Origin: Schistosoma haematobium
Lineage: Eukaryota; Platyhelminthes; Trematoda; Strigeidida; Schistosomatidae
Length of the DNA stretch: 64,000 bases
Direction: 5' to 3'
Assembly: GCF_000699445.3 (NCBI RefSeq)
Contig: NC_067196.1
Span: forward strand, 83,938,364 to 84,002,363
Positions within the stretch are counted from its first letter, which is position 1; each line of letters begins with the position of its first letter. The notes under the pieces are model-generated. The model searched no databases, was not told where the DNA came from, and saw nothing but the letters and a program-made list of their open reading frames with translations. The position numbers were made by a program, and so were the translations under genes. Shown one piece after another: positions 46,850 to 58,039 of this stretch.

Positions 46850-47120
46850 TCTAACACATCAACATGTTAATTAATTGCATAACCTTTTCACGTGCGTTTG
46901 CGAGAAGTTTACGACATTTTGCTCTACAAGTTACAAAAATTTACAATCGGAGAGATCGAGATGGCAGACAATATGCATTGAAAAGAATGAATATTATTCA
47001 GATGTCGACTTTTGAAATGCTAATATCCAAGCAACAGGAACTCGCTGAAATCGTTTGTGATGAGAATGCTATATTGTACCAAAATTATAATATTGAATAA
47101 AGCTAATAATAATAATAACA
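46850..47120 (+). repeat. Family E retroposon 3' end
   Basis: The frame 46864-47100 ends QELAEIVCDENAILYQNYNIE and is followed by AAAGCTAATAATAATAATAAC. It matches the reversed copy at 62.4-62.7 kb over the C-terminal half (CENSILYQKYNIE type) including the TAA-rich tail. The product is unknown; the tail suggests a retrotransposed 3' terminus of a coding element. Confidence 0.62.
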
Positions 47121-47121
47121 A

Positions 47122-47275
47122 CAACCTGTAAGCACTTAACAGCTGTTTTGTTGGATTCCTTGAATACGAAGCCATGGATTTACATTTCTGGGATGTTCTT
47201 TTTCGGGACTAAACAGCCGTCCAGTATTTCCAGGTTTCCAGTGGTGATTTATATAAAATTAGTTCGTGAACCTTA
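47122..47275. repeat. SINE-B foldback, degenerate
   Basis: 47122-47190 is reversed (AAGCACTTAACAGCTG); from about 47190 a forward hammerhead remnant (GGGACTAAACAGCCGTCCAG) and 3' end follow. Confidence 0.68.
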
Positions 47276-47959
47276 CTAAGAAAATATCTGTAATTGACAA
47301 ACGGTTAGTGAACAAAAATTACAAACGGTCAATAATGTAAAATGTAATGAATAGGTGAAAATCAGTTTTAACCTTCATATTAGTATACCACTTATTAAAT
47401 CTCTAAACTTATTCATTCAAACAGAAAGCATGATTCAATTGAGCAGATCAAATGTAATAAAATGATATTTCAGTAAGGGTAACAATGATGATTAAAAATT
47501 ATACAAAGATAACTGTCATATATAAACAATTAGACTATCAGTAACACAGAAAGAGTTCACTGATGTTTCATATTGACCAAAAAATGTAATTTTCAGTTGT
47601 AAACAAGATTCTTGTAGATTGAATATTTTTAGTATCTAACTTTAGAGCCATTTGTTACTGTATAAATACAACAAACGTTTACTCTGTCTTATAACATCTG
47701 AGCAAATTTACTTCATTTTATTTAGCTTCACTAGTATTCATCTATATCACATATTTTGTTTTAGTGTCTTTTCTAGATGGTTGTATGGGTCCGTAAAAGG
47801 GAATATATTTAAAACGAATTATTGAACAGATCAGTATACCCATTTCTGTAGAATTATATCTAATCAGACATAGAATCAGACCATTGTATTCTGAGAATGG
47901 TGTCAATGAAGAAACAGTTAGATTAAAGAATACATTACTAGACTACATTTGTCCGTCTA
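47276..47959. other. AT-rich DNA, no gene seen
   Basis: Nothing recognisable. Confidence 0.4.
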
Positions 47960-48200
47960 ACTCACCTTAAACCTACCCTGGTAATACTGACTTATTATCC
48001 AGAGTGATTAGGTTTAAAATTGTGTCCACATTATTATTATTACTCTTATTATTATCCTTATCTCCTCTTACCCCGTTTTTATTTCTATATATAAATGTTC
48101 TTAACAAGTATATGTGTGATCAGATTGTTCGAAATATATTGCTCAAATATATCACATAGTTCTGATAATCTTCGTCTTCTTATTACATTATCAAAAACTA
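47960..48200 (+). repeat. Penelope-like element 3' UTR
   Basis: Forward copy of the non-coding segment after the 33.0 kb PLE C-terminus (CTACCCTGGTAATACTG, TTGTTCGAAATATATTGC, AGTTCTGATAATCTTCG). No coding part precedes it. Confidence 0.72.
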
Positions 48201-49164
48201 TTTGTCAGAATAGAAAAACTGAACAAAGGCTAGCGCAGTCAGTAAGAACACTCTTTATCTGAAAGATAATTCTAAATAGGACATTGAGATGGAATATAAT
48301 TAATAAGTCGACGTCGAAGATCTTTTTAAATGACAATCGTTGTTCGGAAAGTGGAGCAAAACAAAATGACGCACAATGGAGAAGGCGAGTGAGCCAATTC
48401 AATTTAGTCAAGCGTGAATCAATATATATAGTCAAAGAAGAATAATTTACCGATACATAATGAGTAAGGTAAGTAATTAGCATACATACGGTCATATAAA
48501 AAACAGTCAGGAGTAATAAGTGAATGAGTGACAGAATAAAAATATGGTTTGAGAAGAATGAATAGATTGATCAGTCCTGAGGTCAGAATAGCCTATGTGG
48601 GCTTGACATAGTACCAACCCCTACAAGTCAATACTTACAAAAAGTATCAAAAATAGGATACCAATGTTTTCCTCAATGTTTGTTTATTAATTTAACTGTT
48701 ATCGTCGAATCAGTTACTTAAGCCAAACTCAGAGGGCTTTATCCTTGAGTGCTCGTGAAAATGCCCTGGAATGGTTGAGAAAAAGTTACAAAATAGATCA
48801 CTAGCACAATTCTTCCTTACTTAATTGATTGCAAACATGAATAAAAGATTAGGCGTCTTGTTTTTATCAATTCCCGAATAATCTACCTAAAGGAGCAAGG
48901 TTACATGTTTTCTACGTGACGAAGCGGCAGTCTAGTAAGAGGAATAATATTCGAAGTAATTATTAGATCAAGAAGTTGCTAGGTTGTATAATGTATGAAA
49001 AGGAGAACGAACGGAATTTTTTAATGGATGGTCAATAGAATAGTAGTTACGTAAGAATCAAGAGATTAATGTTTAGAAATTATCAAGCTCAAAAACAACA
49101 AAAACAAAATAAAAATTAAAAAAACCAAATGGAAGAAGTATGAAAAATAGTTCTGTTGAAGGAA
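48201..49164. other. AT-rich DNA, no gene seen
   Basis: Nothing recognisable. The ORF 48205-48495 has no domain. Confidence 0.4.
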
Positions 49165-50555
49165 ACCTTATACCGATGGCCAAGGCAGCGAAAGTGGTTG
49201 TACAATTTTCTTTTGAGTGCAAAGGTTAGTTTTGTGAACGTGGATTGCAATGGCTTCCGCGATACGCAAACGGCGCACTCGTAAACCATGTGGCAAATTT
49301 GATGGGATATTGTAGATAACCTTATAAGCTTTATTCAATTCAACTTGATGACATGTGTCAACCAAGTGAACGAGAATAGAACTTTTAATCACTTTTACCT
49401 GTCCTTTGCTTAGCCACGAGGGATGATGCTCTGTAATACGATGATGAACTTGCCGAATTGTACACCCTATATAACTGGCTCCACAGGAGCAGTTGAATCG
49501 ATAGATATACATGGATTTGGCAAATTCAGGCAGTCTGTCTTTATTAGTAATTCTTATTTTGGGGTGGCTGTAGAAGATAACATTTAATCTGGCTGCATTA
49601 AATGTTTTTTGTACAGCTCTTCTGGGTTTCTGAGTCACTATTTCTTCAGTAGTGTCATTTATGAATTGTAATTTTATGAAGAGTACTTTCTTAGGGACAG
49701 TAGGTATTTTCGCCCTTGTTTTCATCTCTATCATGTGTTTGTCGATGAATTTCATAGGGTACCTATTCATACTAAGTAAGTTCCGAATATTAACCAATTC
49801 ATCTTCAATGGTGTCTTCCGAACGAATCATTCTGGCACAATCAGTCAAGATCTTTATCAAGTTCCTTTTGTATCTGATTGGAACTGCACTGTAGAAATGA
49901 GTGTATTGTCCTGTTGCAGACTTTCTGTGTACCCCTGTTTTTAAAGTTCCGTCTGCTTGTCTAGTTAGTTTGACATCTAGAAATGATATGCTATTGTTCT
50001 GTTCTTCTTCTGATGTAGAAATAATTGATAGATGAACGTTATTAGATATATGACGTAAATTGTCCTTATCATGTTCTTTTTCTAATACTATGAAAGTATC
50101 GTCTATATAGCGATAATAAGTTGGTAAATGGCCAATTGTGTTTTTAAGTGGTCCATTTCCCAGTTTTGCAAGGAAAATGTCTGCCATTAGAGGTCCCAAT
50201 GGTGACCCCATGGCAACTCCATCTAGCTGTCTATAGTATTCGTTGTCAAATCTGAATTGGAAATTCATTGTGCATCTAAGAATTAACTGTTTTATTGAGG
50301 ATTCGGGAATTGAGTTTTCTATGCGCCTCACTGTTAGTTCATTGCAAATAAAATCCACCGTTCCAAGTAGTGGAATGTTGGAGAATAAGGGTGACACATC
50401 ATGAAATTATTCTTGACCGATAGGCTTTTTACATTCTCAACAAATTCAAAGGAATCCTTGACACTATGCTTGACAATTTCTTTGTGTAATGGTTTGAAAA
50501 TTTTCACCAACCATTTTGCTATAGTATGATACGCTGAGTTATTCATATCTAAAAC
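49165..50555 (-). pseudogene. Penelope-like element: RT plus GIY-YIG endonuclease
   Basis: The longest frame in the window (50397-49168, 409 aa). Residue positions: RT motif LDGVAMGSPLGPLMADIF (58-75), catalytic box YYRYIDDTFIV (YIDD 97-100), ISFLDVKLTR (137-146), HRKSATGQYTHFYS (157-170), a linker, then the endonuclease with YIYRFNCSCGASYIGCT (YIG 309-311, preceded by CxC), R319/R320 and EH, and a C-terminal region IAEAIAIHVHKTNLC. This is the EN-plus Penelope architecture, which nicks the target and copies RNA by primed synthesis. Upstream, 50546-50400 continues the protein (NNSAYHTIAKWLVKIFKPLH...NVKSLSVKNNFM) in another frame. Between them several bases including the motif A acidic block are deleted, so this copy is inactive. 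Confidence 0.92.
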
Positions 50556-50559
50556 TGGT

Positions 50560-51145
50560 CTAAGGGACCACCACTGAAAACCTGGAATTACTGGACGGCC
50601 GTTTCATCATAGTAAGGAACTCCTCAACAATCCGCATCCACGATCCCTCATCCATCACTCGAATCCATGACCTTCGATCTCGAGCATAAACGCTTAAATA
50701 ACAAATCACTAAACCGGCATCCACTGGTGTTAATATGTAACTTCATTCAATCCATGATCTTGCTCAACCCTTCATCCATTATCTGAGATGGGTTGGAATC
50801 CACTGATCACGACTTCTCACTGGAACTCCAGTAAATCCATCTTGAAGCTAGTCACTAGTGAGCAAATGATTATTATCAAAATTGGAGTGAAGGGTTGCGC
50901 AAGATCATGGATCGATTGAAGTCATGTAATAACGCCGTTGGATACCGTCTCAGCTATCTAAATGTTAAACGTTAGTTCGTGAGACCGAAGGTTCTAGGTT
51001 CGAGCCCCATGTGTGCGATTGTGAAGGCGTATTGCTCAGAAGTCCTACACTAGGACGAAATGGACGTCCAGCACTCACAGGTTTTCAATGGTGGTTTAGC
51101 TTAGATTAATTCATGAATTCAACCATTAAAATTACCACAATCTCC
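50560..51145. repeat. SINE-B foldback, long
   Basis: 50560-50890 is a reversed full unit (hammerhead core TTGAGGA, A/B-box remnants, then the leader). 50900-51145 is a forward copy (B-box GGTTCGAGCCCC, hammerhead core CTCAGAA). The reversed half is a close relative of the forward copy at 54.1-54.4 kb. Confidence 0.82.
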
Positions 51146-51900
51146 ATTCTGAAAATATATATTAGCCTAGAGAAATATGTAATAGATCACATCACAGTGT
51201 TTGAAGATTTCAATTGTTACATGTAGATTGTGTAATAATCCAGAGGTGGTTAAGTAGACATTAAAATGAAAATAATTTACGGTTCATAAATATGAATGGT
51301 AATCGTCCAATTGACATATAATAACGAATAAAAAACATAAATGTAATAATAACAGTTGAACATTAATTGTAAAAGACTATTGATAACTGATTACTGATGA
51401 AATAAAGCGAGATACAAATAAACCAGAATGAGTGTTATGGTTATGGAACAATAAATCATTTGATATTTTATCAAAACGCATAGAAAATCCCTTGATGAAA
51501 ATGAATTGGGACAGGAGAGAAAAGACTTGTAAATTGTTTCTTTTAACATTCTCAATGTCACTTTTTTCTCTTTAATTATAGGTAATAAACATGATTTCCG
51601 CTGAAATTACTTCATATTTCAAATGATGGATGTGTAACTGGATAAGTACCAATCATACTGATTGACTACAGCTATTCTTATAAATCGTATATCCATTCTT
51701 GAACATCATCCATTAATATCGATCTGGCAGCAAACTTACGGGAGATCTCCCAAGATCCATTCATATTGTGGTTAGGCTGATCATTTCACTAATATTATAT
51801 AAGTTACAAAAGCATCATTATTGCAGAGAACAATCAAGATAGGTTAGGTTAAGTCTGTTAAAGTCTAGTTTTGTTTCATTGTTATATAACTTGTATAATT
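51146..51900. other. AT-rich DNA, no gene seen
   Basis: Nothing recognisable. Confidence 0.4.
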
Positions 51901-51925
51901 ATCATCATCATCATCATCATCATCT
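51901..51925. repeat. (ATC)n microsatellite
   Basis: Eight ATC trinucleotides in a row, followed by a short GAGTATGAGTATA repeat. Confidence 0.92.
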
Positions 51926-52259
51926 CTTATATGAGTATGAGTATAGTATGAGTATAGTTTGACGAAAGAATGTTTTTTCTATTACCTCCTTTCCTAAATT
52001 TAATATATTCTATTGATTTAACCAGCGATCGATTTTCATCTTCATGGATTATTAGATGCCATATATCATTATGTTATTTAAGAATTAGCAAGAGTTTGAG
52101 TAATACCACTGTTGATATCAGTCTTTAACAACAGGATAGCTCGAACGATTACTACAGATTTGAACACAGTGGCGTAGCGGATAAAATATCGTACGTTGAC
52201 ATGTCTTAAATAGGATGAAATGCATTCCCTCGTTGCTACTTAGGTCGACAGATATAAGT

Positions 52260-52510
52260 ATTATGTAACACTAATTGAAGGTGGGAAACCCGGCAAAGGA
52301 AGGCTATGAAGGTTGACTTGAAAAACAAAATAAAAACGGAATTAGAAAAGAAATTGTGAATCGAAAGAATCATACAGAATACAGATGACAAATGGTGGAA
52401 AGTTACAAATGAAGTATTTCATGTATGGATCCCATATTTTACCAAGACTTTCTACAATTTTATATGAAAATACATTGAGTCATCCTCACCTGCATTTTCA
52501 TTTCTTACAG
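52260..52510 (+). repeat. LTR-like family D, divergent
   Basis: Weak match to 41.33-41.62 kb (TATGGATCCCATATTTTACC, AAAATACATTGAGTCATCC, CCTGCATTTTC). Confidence 0.45.
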
Positions 52511-52565
52511 TTTCTACTGTTAGCCATAATTGATATATTACAAAGTAATTTAACTATTTCTGTTT

Positions 52566-52758
52566 TAATAGAGTTTTGTTCTCTGAGCTGGATGATTTGA
52601 TCATGAAACTTTCATCTTTCTTCTGAACGACAACACCAGTATAAACTTCAGGTAGAAATGAAGTATTCAAATTTGTGCTGATGATGTCGTTCAAAAAGAA
52701 AAAACGATGAAACCTCCACAATCAAATCATCCAACTCAAAGCATAAAACTCCATCAGA
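52566..52758. repeat. PLE 3'-tail inverted pair
   Basis: 52566-52670 is a reversed tail (GAGTTTTGTTCTCTGAGCTG to TTCAAATTTG); 52671-52758 is a forward tail (GCTGATGATGTCGTTCAAAA to AAAACTCCATC). The two 3' ends face outward, so the pair is an inverted repeat with the hairpin/hammerhead-like segment in each arm. Confidence 0.82.
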
Positions 52759-53254
52759 ATTATCCATTTGAGTTATAAATCTTCTCCATTAACTAGTTCT
52801 GTTCTCTATAATCAATATTTCATTGAATTAGTTTTCCCTTTAAAAATTAAATATGTATGAATATATCAGTGAATTTTGCATTCGATAACAAGATGGTCCA
52901 AATTGAAGACAATAGATAAAGACAACAATATAATCTAATACCTAAATGATATGATACACCCAAAATAATAAATTTTCATTTATAACTATTTAATTATTTA
53001 ATATGGATTCGTCTATTTAGTTAAATGAATTACTTATTTTGTAGGTAATGGATTCATTTAACAGGAAAATAAGTTTGCATTACAGTTGACTGATTTAAAA
53101 CCAATTGATGATATTCATTAAGACTTTATTATTGGGTGTATACTGCGATATTTTGAATTATTATCATTATTAATATGAATTCAGGTTATGACTAATATTT
53201 CAAAAAAATGTAGGTGAAATTCTTGTCTTATTATTCATTTAGTTTATTTTTTCG
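52759..53254. other. AT-rich DNA, no gene seen
   Basis: Nothing recognisable. Confidence 0.4.
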
Positions 53255-53905
53255 ATGGTTATATATGATTTTCAGTATGAAGATTGGTGGCTTGAACATG
53301 TTCTACGAATGTCGTCCCAGAGAATTCCACGTCGTACATTATTTGCCGACTCTGGGACTAGTTGGAAAAAGCAGAGAGGTGGTCAATGTATGACATGGTG
53401 TCGGGGTATGAAAGAAAGCGACAAAGGGCTGGCTTCTGTTGGTCCTTCACGACTCCATGGCTGGGGTCGGAGGGACAGTTCTTCATCTCACACAATAGAT
53501 GAAGGATTGTATGAGATCATGAATCGATGGAAGTTACACATTAACACTATTGGATGCCGGGGGTCCGAGAGATGGTGTGACACAGTGGCTGAAGACGTTA
53601 TCAGATATGGCTCAGAATAGAAGCCAGTGGCGATCCTGCTGTAACCTTCTTTTACTTTCTTCATAAAAAGTGGTTGCTTATTCCTCAACTGAAAGATCTC
53701 TCCTAATTGTACTTTTCTGTTTCCACCATTATTATTATCATTACACTACCTTACACCAATCTATTCGTTATTATTCTTTTTTTAACGCTCCTTACCTTTT
53801 CCTTTTTTCCTTCTCTCCAAATTCTCATTGTTTTGTGCGGGGTATATATATTTGGTGCCCTCTTGTACCAATATTTATGTGTTCAAAAAATAAACATAAT
53901 AAATG
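53255..53905 (+). pseudogene. Non-LTR element N2 3' end with SINE-B patch
   Basis: The frame 53255-53620 begins with the non-LTR C-terminal block WWLEHVLRMSSQRIPRRTLF, GQCMTWCRGMKES and SVGPSRLHGWGRRD. About 53500-53562 is replaced by SINE-B leader sequence (GAGATCATGAATCGATGG to TTGGATGCCGG). Then N2 resumes in another frame (LSDMAQNRSQWRSCC) and is followed by a T/C-rich 3' UTR also seen reversed at 11.35-11.62 kb. Dead copy, related to N1. Confidence 0.8.
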
Positions 53906-53924
53906 AAGATTGGTAGTCATTTTA

Positions 53925-54440
53925 ATTGTTGAATTGATGAATCAATCTAAGATAGAACATCAATGAAAACCTGGAAGCACTGGACAGCTGTTTCATTCTA
54001 GTATAGAATTCTACAGCAGTGCACATCTACAATCCCTCATGCCCGACTTGAACCCGGAACATTCGGTATCATGTGTGAGCGCTTAACCCACAAACCATTG
54101 AGCCGGTTTCAAGATGAATTTCCTAAAGTTCTAGTGAGAAGTCATAACCAGTGGAGTTCAATCCATGTTGGATGTGCGACAGTTATTCATCTCAGATGAT
54201 GGGTGAAGGGTTGAGCAAGATCATGGATTGAATGAAGTTACATATTAACACCATTGGATGCCGGTTTAGTGATTTGTTATTTAGGCGTTTATGCTCGAGA
54301 TCGAAGGTCATGGATTCGAGTGATGGATGAGGGATCGTGGGTGCGGATTGTTGAGGAGTTCCTTACTATGATGAAACGGCCGTCCAGTACTTCCAGGTTT
54401 TCAGCAATGGTCTATCTTAGATCGACTCGTGAATTCGTAT
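53925..54440. repeat. SINE-B foldback, long
   Basis: 53925-54107 is a reversed copy (B-box, hammerhead core CTGTAGA). From 54108 a forward unit runs from the leader (TCAAGATGAATTTCCTAAAG) through a decayed A-box/B-box (GGATTCGAGTGATGG) to a hammerhead (core TTGAGGA; stem II degraded) and 3' end. Confidence 0.82.
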
Positions 54441-55024
54441 GTAAAAATATAGTTTATTATCATTCTTTATTACCATGTAGCTCTTCATTCATTGCCTCTT
54501 TGTTTGCTATTTATAGCTTACTTCATGTATGTACAACTATTTATCGTTTTTGAATGGTTACATTTTAGTACAATTTTTGTAAAACAGGATAGAGAAACTG
54601 GTGGATATTTGTACTTGTTTTCAATCAAAAAGTTAGAATTGTCTATAAGATAGTATATTTCACAGTGGAAATGATTTGTTGATATCAAATGATTCTAAAT
54701 ACAATATCTACCGTCCGACCAGTAATAGTTAATTTTGAATTCCTAAACAACATGTCGTTAAGTTGAGGCTGATAATCTGAAACTTTTATCCTTAGTGGTC
54801 GATTCTTAAGGAAGCCTCATTTTTTTTTAAATAAATAAATACGTCTTGCCCACTTGTATAAGTTTAATTATTATTCTATGTACCCATATTTATTGTTGTT
54901 CTGATTGTTAGAAGGGGCACCGGACTGGTGACTTTTGAAGAACCTCGGATTTCCTCATGAGCCATAATTCTTTTGAATGAAGATCCTTGAATTCATATGG
55001 CAGAGTTCAAATGGTTTATATTGT
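54441..55024. other. AT-rich DNA, no gene seen
   Basis: Nothing recognisable. Confidence 0.4.
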
Positions 55025-55265
55025 TTATTCTGGTTGGCGTTATTTTAACAGGAGTTGTTGACCCCATGCCCAACCCTCCTCCTTTATCTGGGCTTGGGAC
55101 CGGCAGTAACTCTAGAAGAGCTACAGGCGCAGTTATGAAAAGAATGAATAGCAACTGTAAAGAATTGGAAAATATTTGCCAGGACGGGGTTGGATGGAGA
55201 GTGCTGGAAGGAGGGCGGCCTATGCTCCTCCACGAGGAGTAACAGGCGTAAGTAAGTAAGTAGGT
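55025..55265 (+). pseudogene. GC-rich module joined to an RTE tail
   Basis: 55025-55135 is the module also at 35.2 kb and 61.3 kb (CCCATGCCCAACCCTCCTCC). At about 55136 it is joined directly to the final RTE segment (MKRMNSNCKELE, DGVGWRVL) with a 9-base expansion before RPMLLHEE, then a GTAAGTAAGTAGGTAAGTA tail. The middle of the element is deleted; the tail assignment is secure. Confidence 0.75.
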
Positions 55266-55814
55266 AAGTATTTGTTTAAAATAAGTGGATTATGACTAGC
55301 AACTGAATCCAAGGCGTTAGTTTCGCATTATTTAGGATTAATCATTTACAAACAACATAATTCACCTCATTAATAAGTAATAGAAAACTGAGGGTAACTA
55401 AAAATATGATATCAATCTATGAAGTCCCTGATTGTTGAGTTGTGTTGCATCCTTAAGCACAAAGTTCGAGGTTGAGAATTATCTTTTTATGATTTCAGAT
55501 GTTCGGTAGTCTGATTATAAATCGGTTGAAGTAATGTGTATATTTGTATTCAGTCATCATCGTTCACTACAATTTGAGCTTACTAACATTGCATACATCA
55601 CATTCTTCAATGACCTATATGTCATTGAGTCTACATTTCTTATGTTATTCTATCCCATAAAACTTGAATCACAATGGTTTTATCAAGACAGTACGCACAG
55701 GATTCATAAACATTGACACCTAATAGTCAAATTTCAGTCATTGATATCAGTGACCTGATAATTCAAATAATTACTGATAACAATACGAATATCGTACACT
55801 ATGAACAAATTACT
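55266..55814. other. AT-rich DNA, no gene seen
   Basis: Nothing recognisable. Confidence 0.4.
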
Positions 55815-55945
55815 AGTTATCTCGACTCAATACCTCAGTGGATAACACATTTATCAAGTTCGAATCCAAATAGAAGAATCAACATTGAAATGCAGATACA
55901 TTCAGTTGACCGACCTCATATGAGATGATATGCGTTTCCTTTATT
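55815..55945 (+). repeat. SINE-A remnant
   Basis: Ancient forward copy: CTCAGTGGATAACAC, AGTTCGAATCC-like B-box, ATGCAGATACATTCAGTTGA, then a scrambled ribozyme. Low similarity. Confidence 0.45.
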
Positions 55946-56180
55946 CCATTGGTAGTCATAATCCTTCTTTTCTTCTTATTTCTTATGATCAATTTTCTGC
56001 TGCAAAGAATAATGTTATTCATAATTCGCTAATATTCTTGTCATTTCTTCTTTTTTTAATGTAATATGTGGCAAAATGGTCCGATTTGTCATTTTCCTTA
56101 CTATATATCTATATTATATAACATTGATAGATTAGAAAAGCCTAACTTACTACAAATTTTATTCCAACTAATTATCTTAT

Positions 56181-56382
56181 ATTAAAGAGGAAGAGCGTAG
56201 TTGTAAAATCTTAGCAAATGAATTTGAAGTGAATTCAACATTTCACCTGACAATCTGGTTCAAACTTTTCAACGAAATATCTTGAAAAAGCTTAGACCAG
56301 ATTTCCAGGTGAAACGTTGAATTTACTTTAAATTCATTCAATGAAATTTTACAAATACGTTCTTCTTCTTCTTCTTCATTAA
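56181..56382. mobile_element. Foldback element (possible MITE)
   Basis: Two imperfect arms of about 75 bp (56186-56262 and 56299-56377) are inverted repeats, with matching blocks AATTCAAC-TTTCACCTG and its complement. The short centre is about 37 bp. ATTAA flanks both sides (56181-56185 and 56378-56382). No coding capacity. Confidence 0.65.
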
Positions 56383-56623
56383 TATTTAACATCAATTCAA
56401 TGCCTAGATACTATGAAACTATTCGATCTAATTATCTTATATTTCTGAATTAGATAAGATCATTAAACTAAATGATTTCATCTTGTTGAATAACTGATTG
56501 ACATATAGACAATGATAACATTGATTATAAATGGCAATAATATAAGATAAAGTTAATTGTAGAATAAGAAGAGAAAAAACAAAAACAAATCTATATTAAT
56601 AAACTATGTTTTATCGAATGAAC

Positions 56624-56732
56624 ATGAATCTACTTGAAGTTTTTGCTGATGATGTCTTTCAAAAGAACAATGAAAGCTCCACGACTAAACCATCCAGCTT
56701 AGAGATTAAAACTCTATCAGAATATGAATCTA
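56624..56732 (+). mobile_element. PLE 3'-tail insertion, 9-bp TSD
   Basis: TSDs ATGAATCTA at 56624-56632 and 56724-56732 (extendable with one mismatch) bracket 91 bp with CTGATGA (56646-56652), GAAA (56672-56675) and the end AAAACTCTATC. Confidence 0.83.
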
Positions 56733-56744
56733 TATTAGTTTTAT

Positions 56745-57128
56745 TTACTGTACTTACTTACTTACTTACGCCTGTTACTCCTAATGGAGCATAGGCCGCC
56801 GACCAGCATTCTCCAACACACTCTGTCCTGGGCCTTCTTTTCTAATTCCATCCAATTTTTGTTCATTTTTCTCATGTCTATCTCCATTTCTCGGCGTAAT
56901 GTGTTCTTTGGTCTTCCCCTCCTCCTCCTTTGGCCTTGAGGATTCCATGTGAGGGCTTGTCTTGTGACGTAGTTGGGTGCTTTTCTCAATGTGTGTCCTA
57001 TCCACTTCCAGCGCTTCTTCCTGGTTTCTTCTTCCGCTGGGATCTGGTTTGTTCTCTCCCACAGTACGTTGTTGCTAATAGTGTCTGGCCAACGGATCCG
57101 AAGTATTTTGCTGTATATATAATTAATA
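56745..57128 (-). pseudogene. RTE 3' end, subfamily II
   Basis: The minus frame 57136-56762 (124 aa) is the best-preserved subfamily II copy: [70 protein letters not shown] and [19 protein letters not shown]. It ends in a TAAGTAAGTAAGTAAGTAC tail at 56745-56768. 5'-truncated, no RT motifs. A second minus frame over the same region is a shadow. Confidence 0.87.
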
Positions 57129-57205
57129 AAATACAATACCTATTATTAGTCGATATAATGGTAAGTCTAAAGATTTAAGAAGAAAAATTCATCTAATCAG
57201 TATAC

Positions 57206-57690
57206 GTAGCTTCAATTGACTCATGATCTCAACTATTGAAATTACTACAATCTCCACAAAACCCCTTTTGATACTAATCAACATATCACCCACTAGTGAC
57301 TGGCTTCAAGATGTATATCCCGGAGTTCTAGTGAGAGGCAGTGACCAGTGGATTTCAACCGGGTCAGTTGTGAGGTAGTAACTCATTGATGACAATGGTG
57401 GATGTGTCACTCAATTTCTTGGACTAGTTGAAGTTAGACATTAACACTGTCGAATGCCGGCTCAGTGGTTTAGTTGGTTAGACGCTTGGCGCGAGATTGA
57501 TCGGTCCTGTGTTCGAGTCCCGCAAGGTGGGGTCGTAGATGCACACTGCTGAGGAGTCCCATATTAGGGTAAAACGGCCGTCCAGTGTCTCCAGGCTTTC
57601 CATGGTAGTCTAGCTTCAATTGTCTCATGATTTCAACTATTGAAATTACCACAATCTTCACAAAACCCCTTGTGATATTAGTCATATTGT
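57206..57690 (+). repeat. SINE-B partial tandem (404-bp unit)
   Basis: The 3' end TAGCTTCAATTGACTCATGA at 57207 recurs at 57611 after one full unit, giving a period of 404 bp. The full unit has leader, A-box GGCTCAGTGGTTTAG, B-box GTGTTCGAGTCCC and hammerhead (core CTGAGGA; GAAA changed to AAAA). Both copies continue to CACAAAACCCCTTTTGATA-like ends. Confidence 0.88.
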
Positions 57691-58039
57691 TAAATATTTT
57701 TATTGTATAGAGCAAGTGGTAGTTTGAATTCAGTATGTACTATGCTTCATTCTTAATTGGATGAGTTTTTAAATAAGTAAAAAAAATAAGTATAAACTTA
57801 ATGATTTTTGGTGGAACATTCATTTCAACTTTTCACAATCAAAATGTTATAGACGTATAGATGTAAAATTATTCACATCATTTTTAATTACGTATGTAAG
57901 TGGAACTAAAATGAGAGCATTTTCTAAGTAATATAATAGTTCTTCTGAGTTTTTAAATTGGATATGACATTGATTTCTCAAGACACTTCGAGATGACTAA
58001 TAAACAAGCAAGTTTAAACTTGTTATGATTTACTGAAGT
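57691..58039. other. AT-rich DNA, no gene seen
   Basis: Nothing recognisable. Confidence 0.4.

Noticed and set aside
54997..55242. 81-aa secreted or membrane protein (hydrophobic N-terminus)
   Set aside because: The frame is a fusion of flank, GC-rich module and RTE tail; the hydrophobic start is outside any family.
56781..57062. Second minus ORF overlapping the RTE frame (possible dual coding)
   Set aside because: The same shifted frame is open in other RTE copies only by composition; the other frame carries all family motifs.
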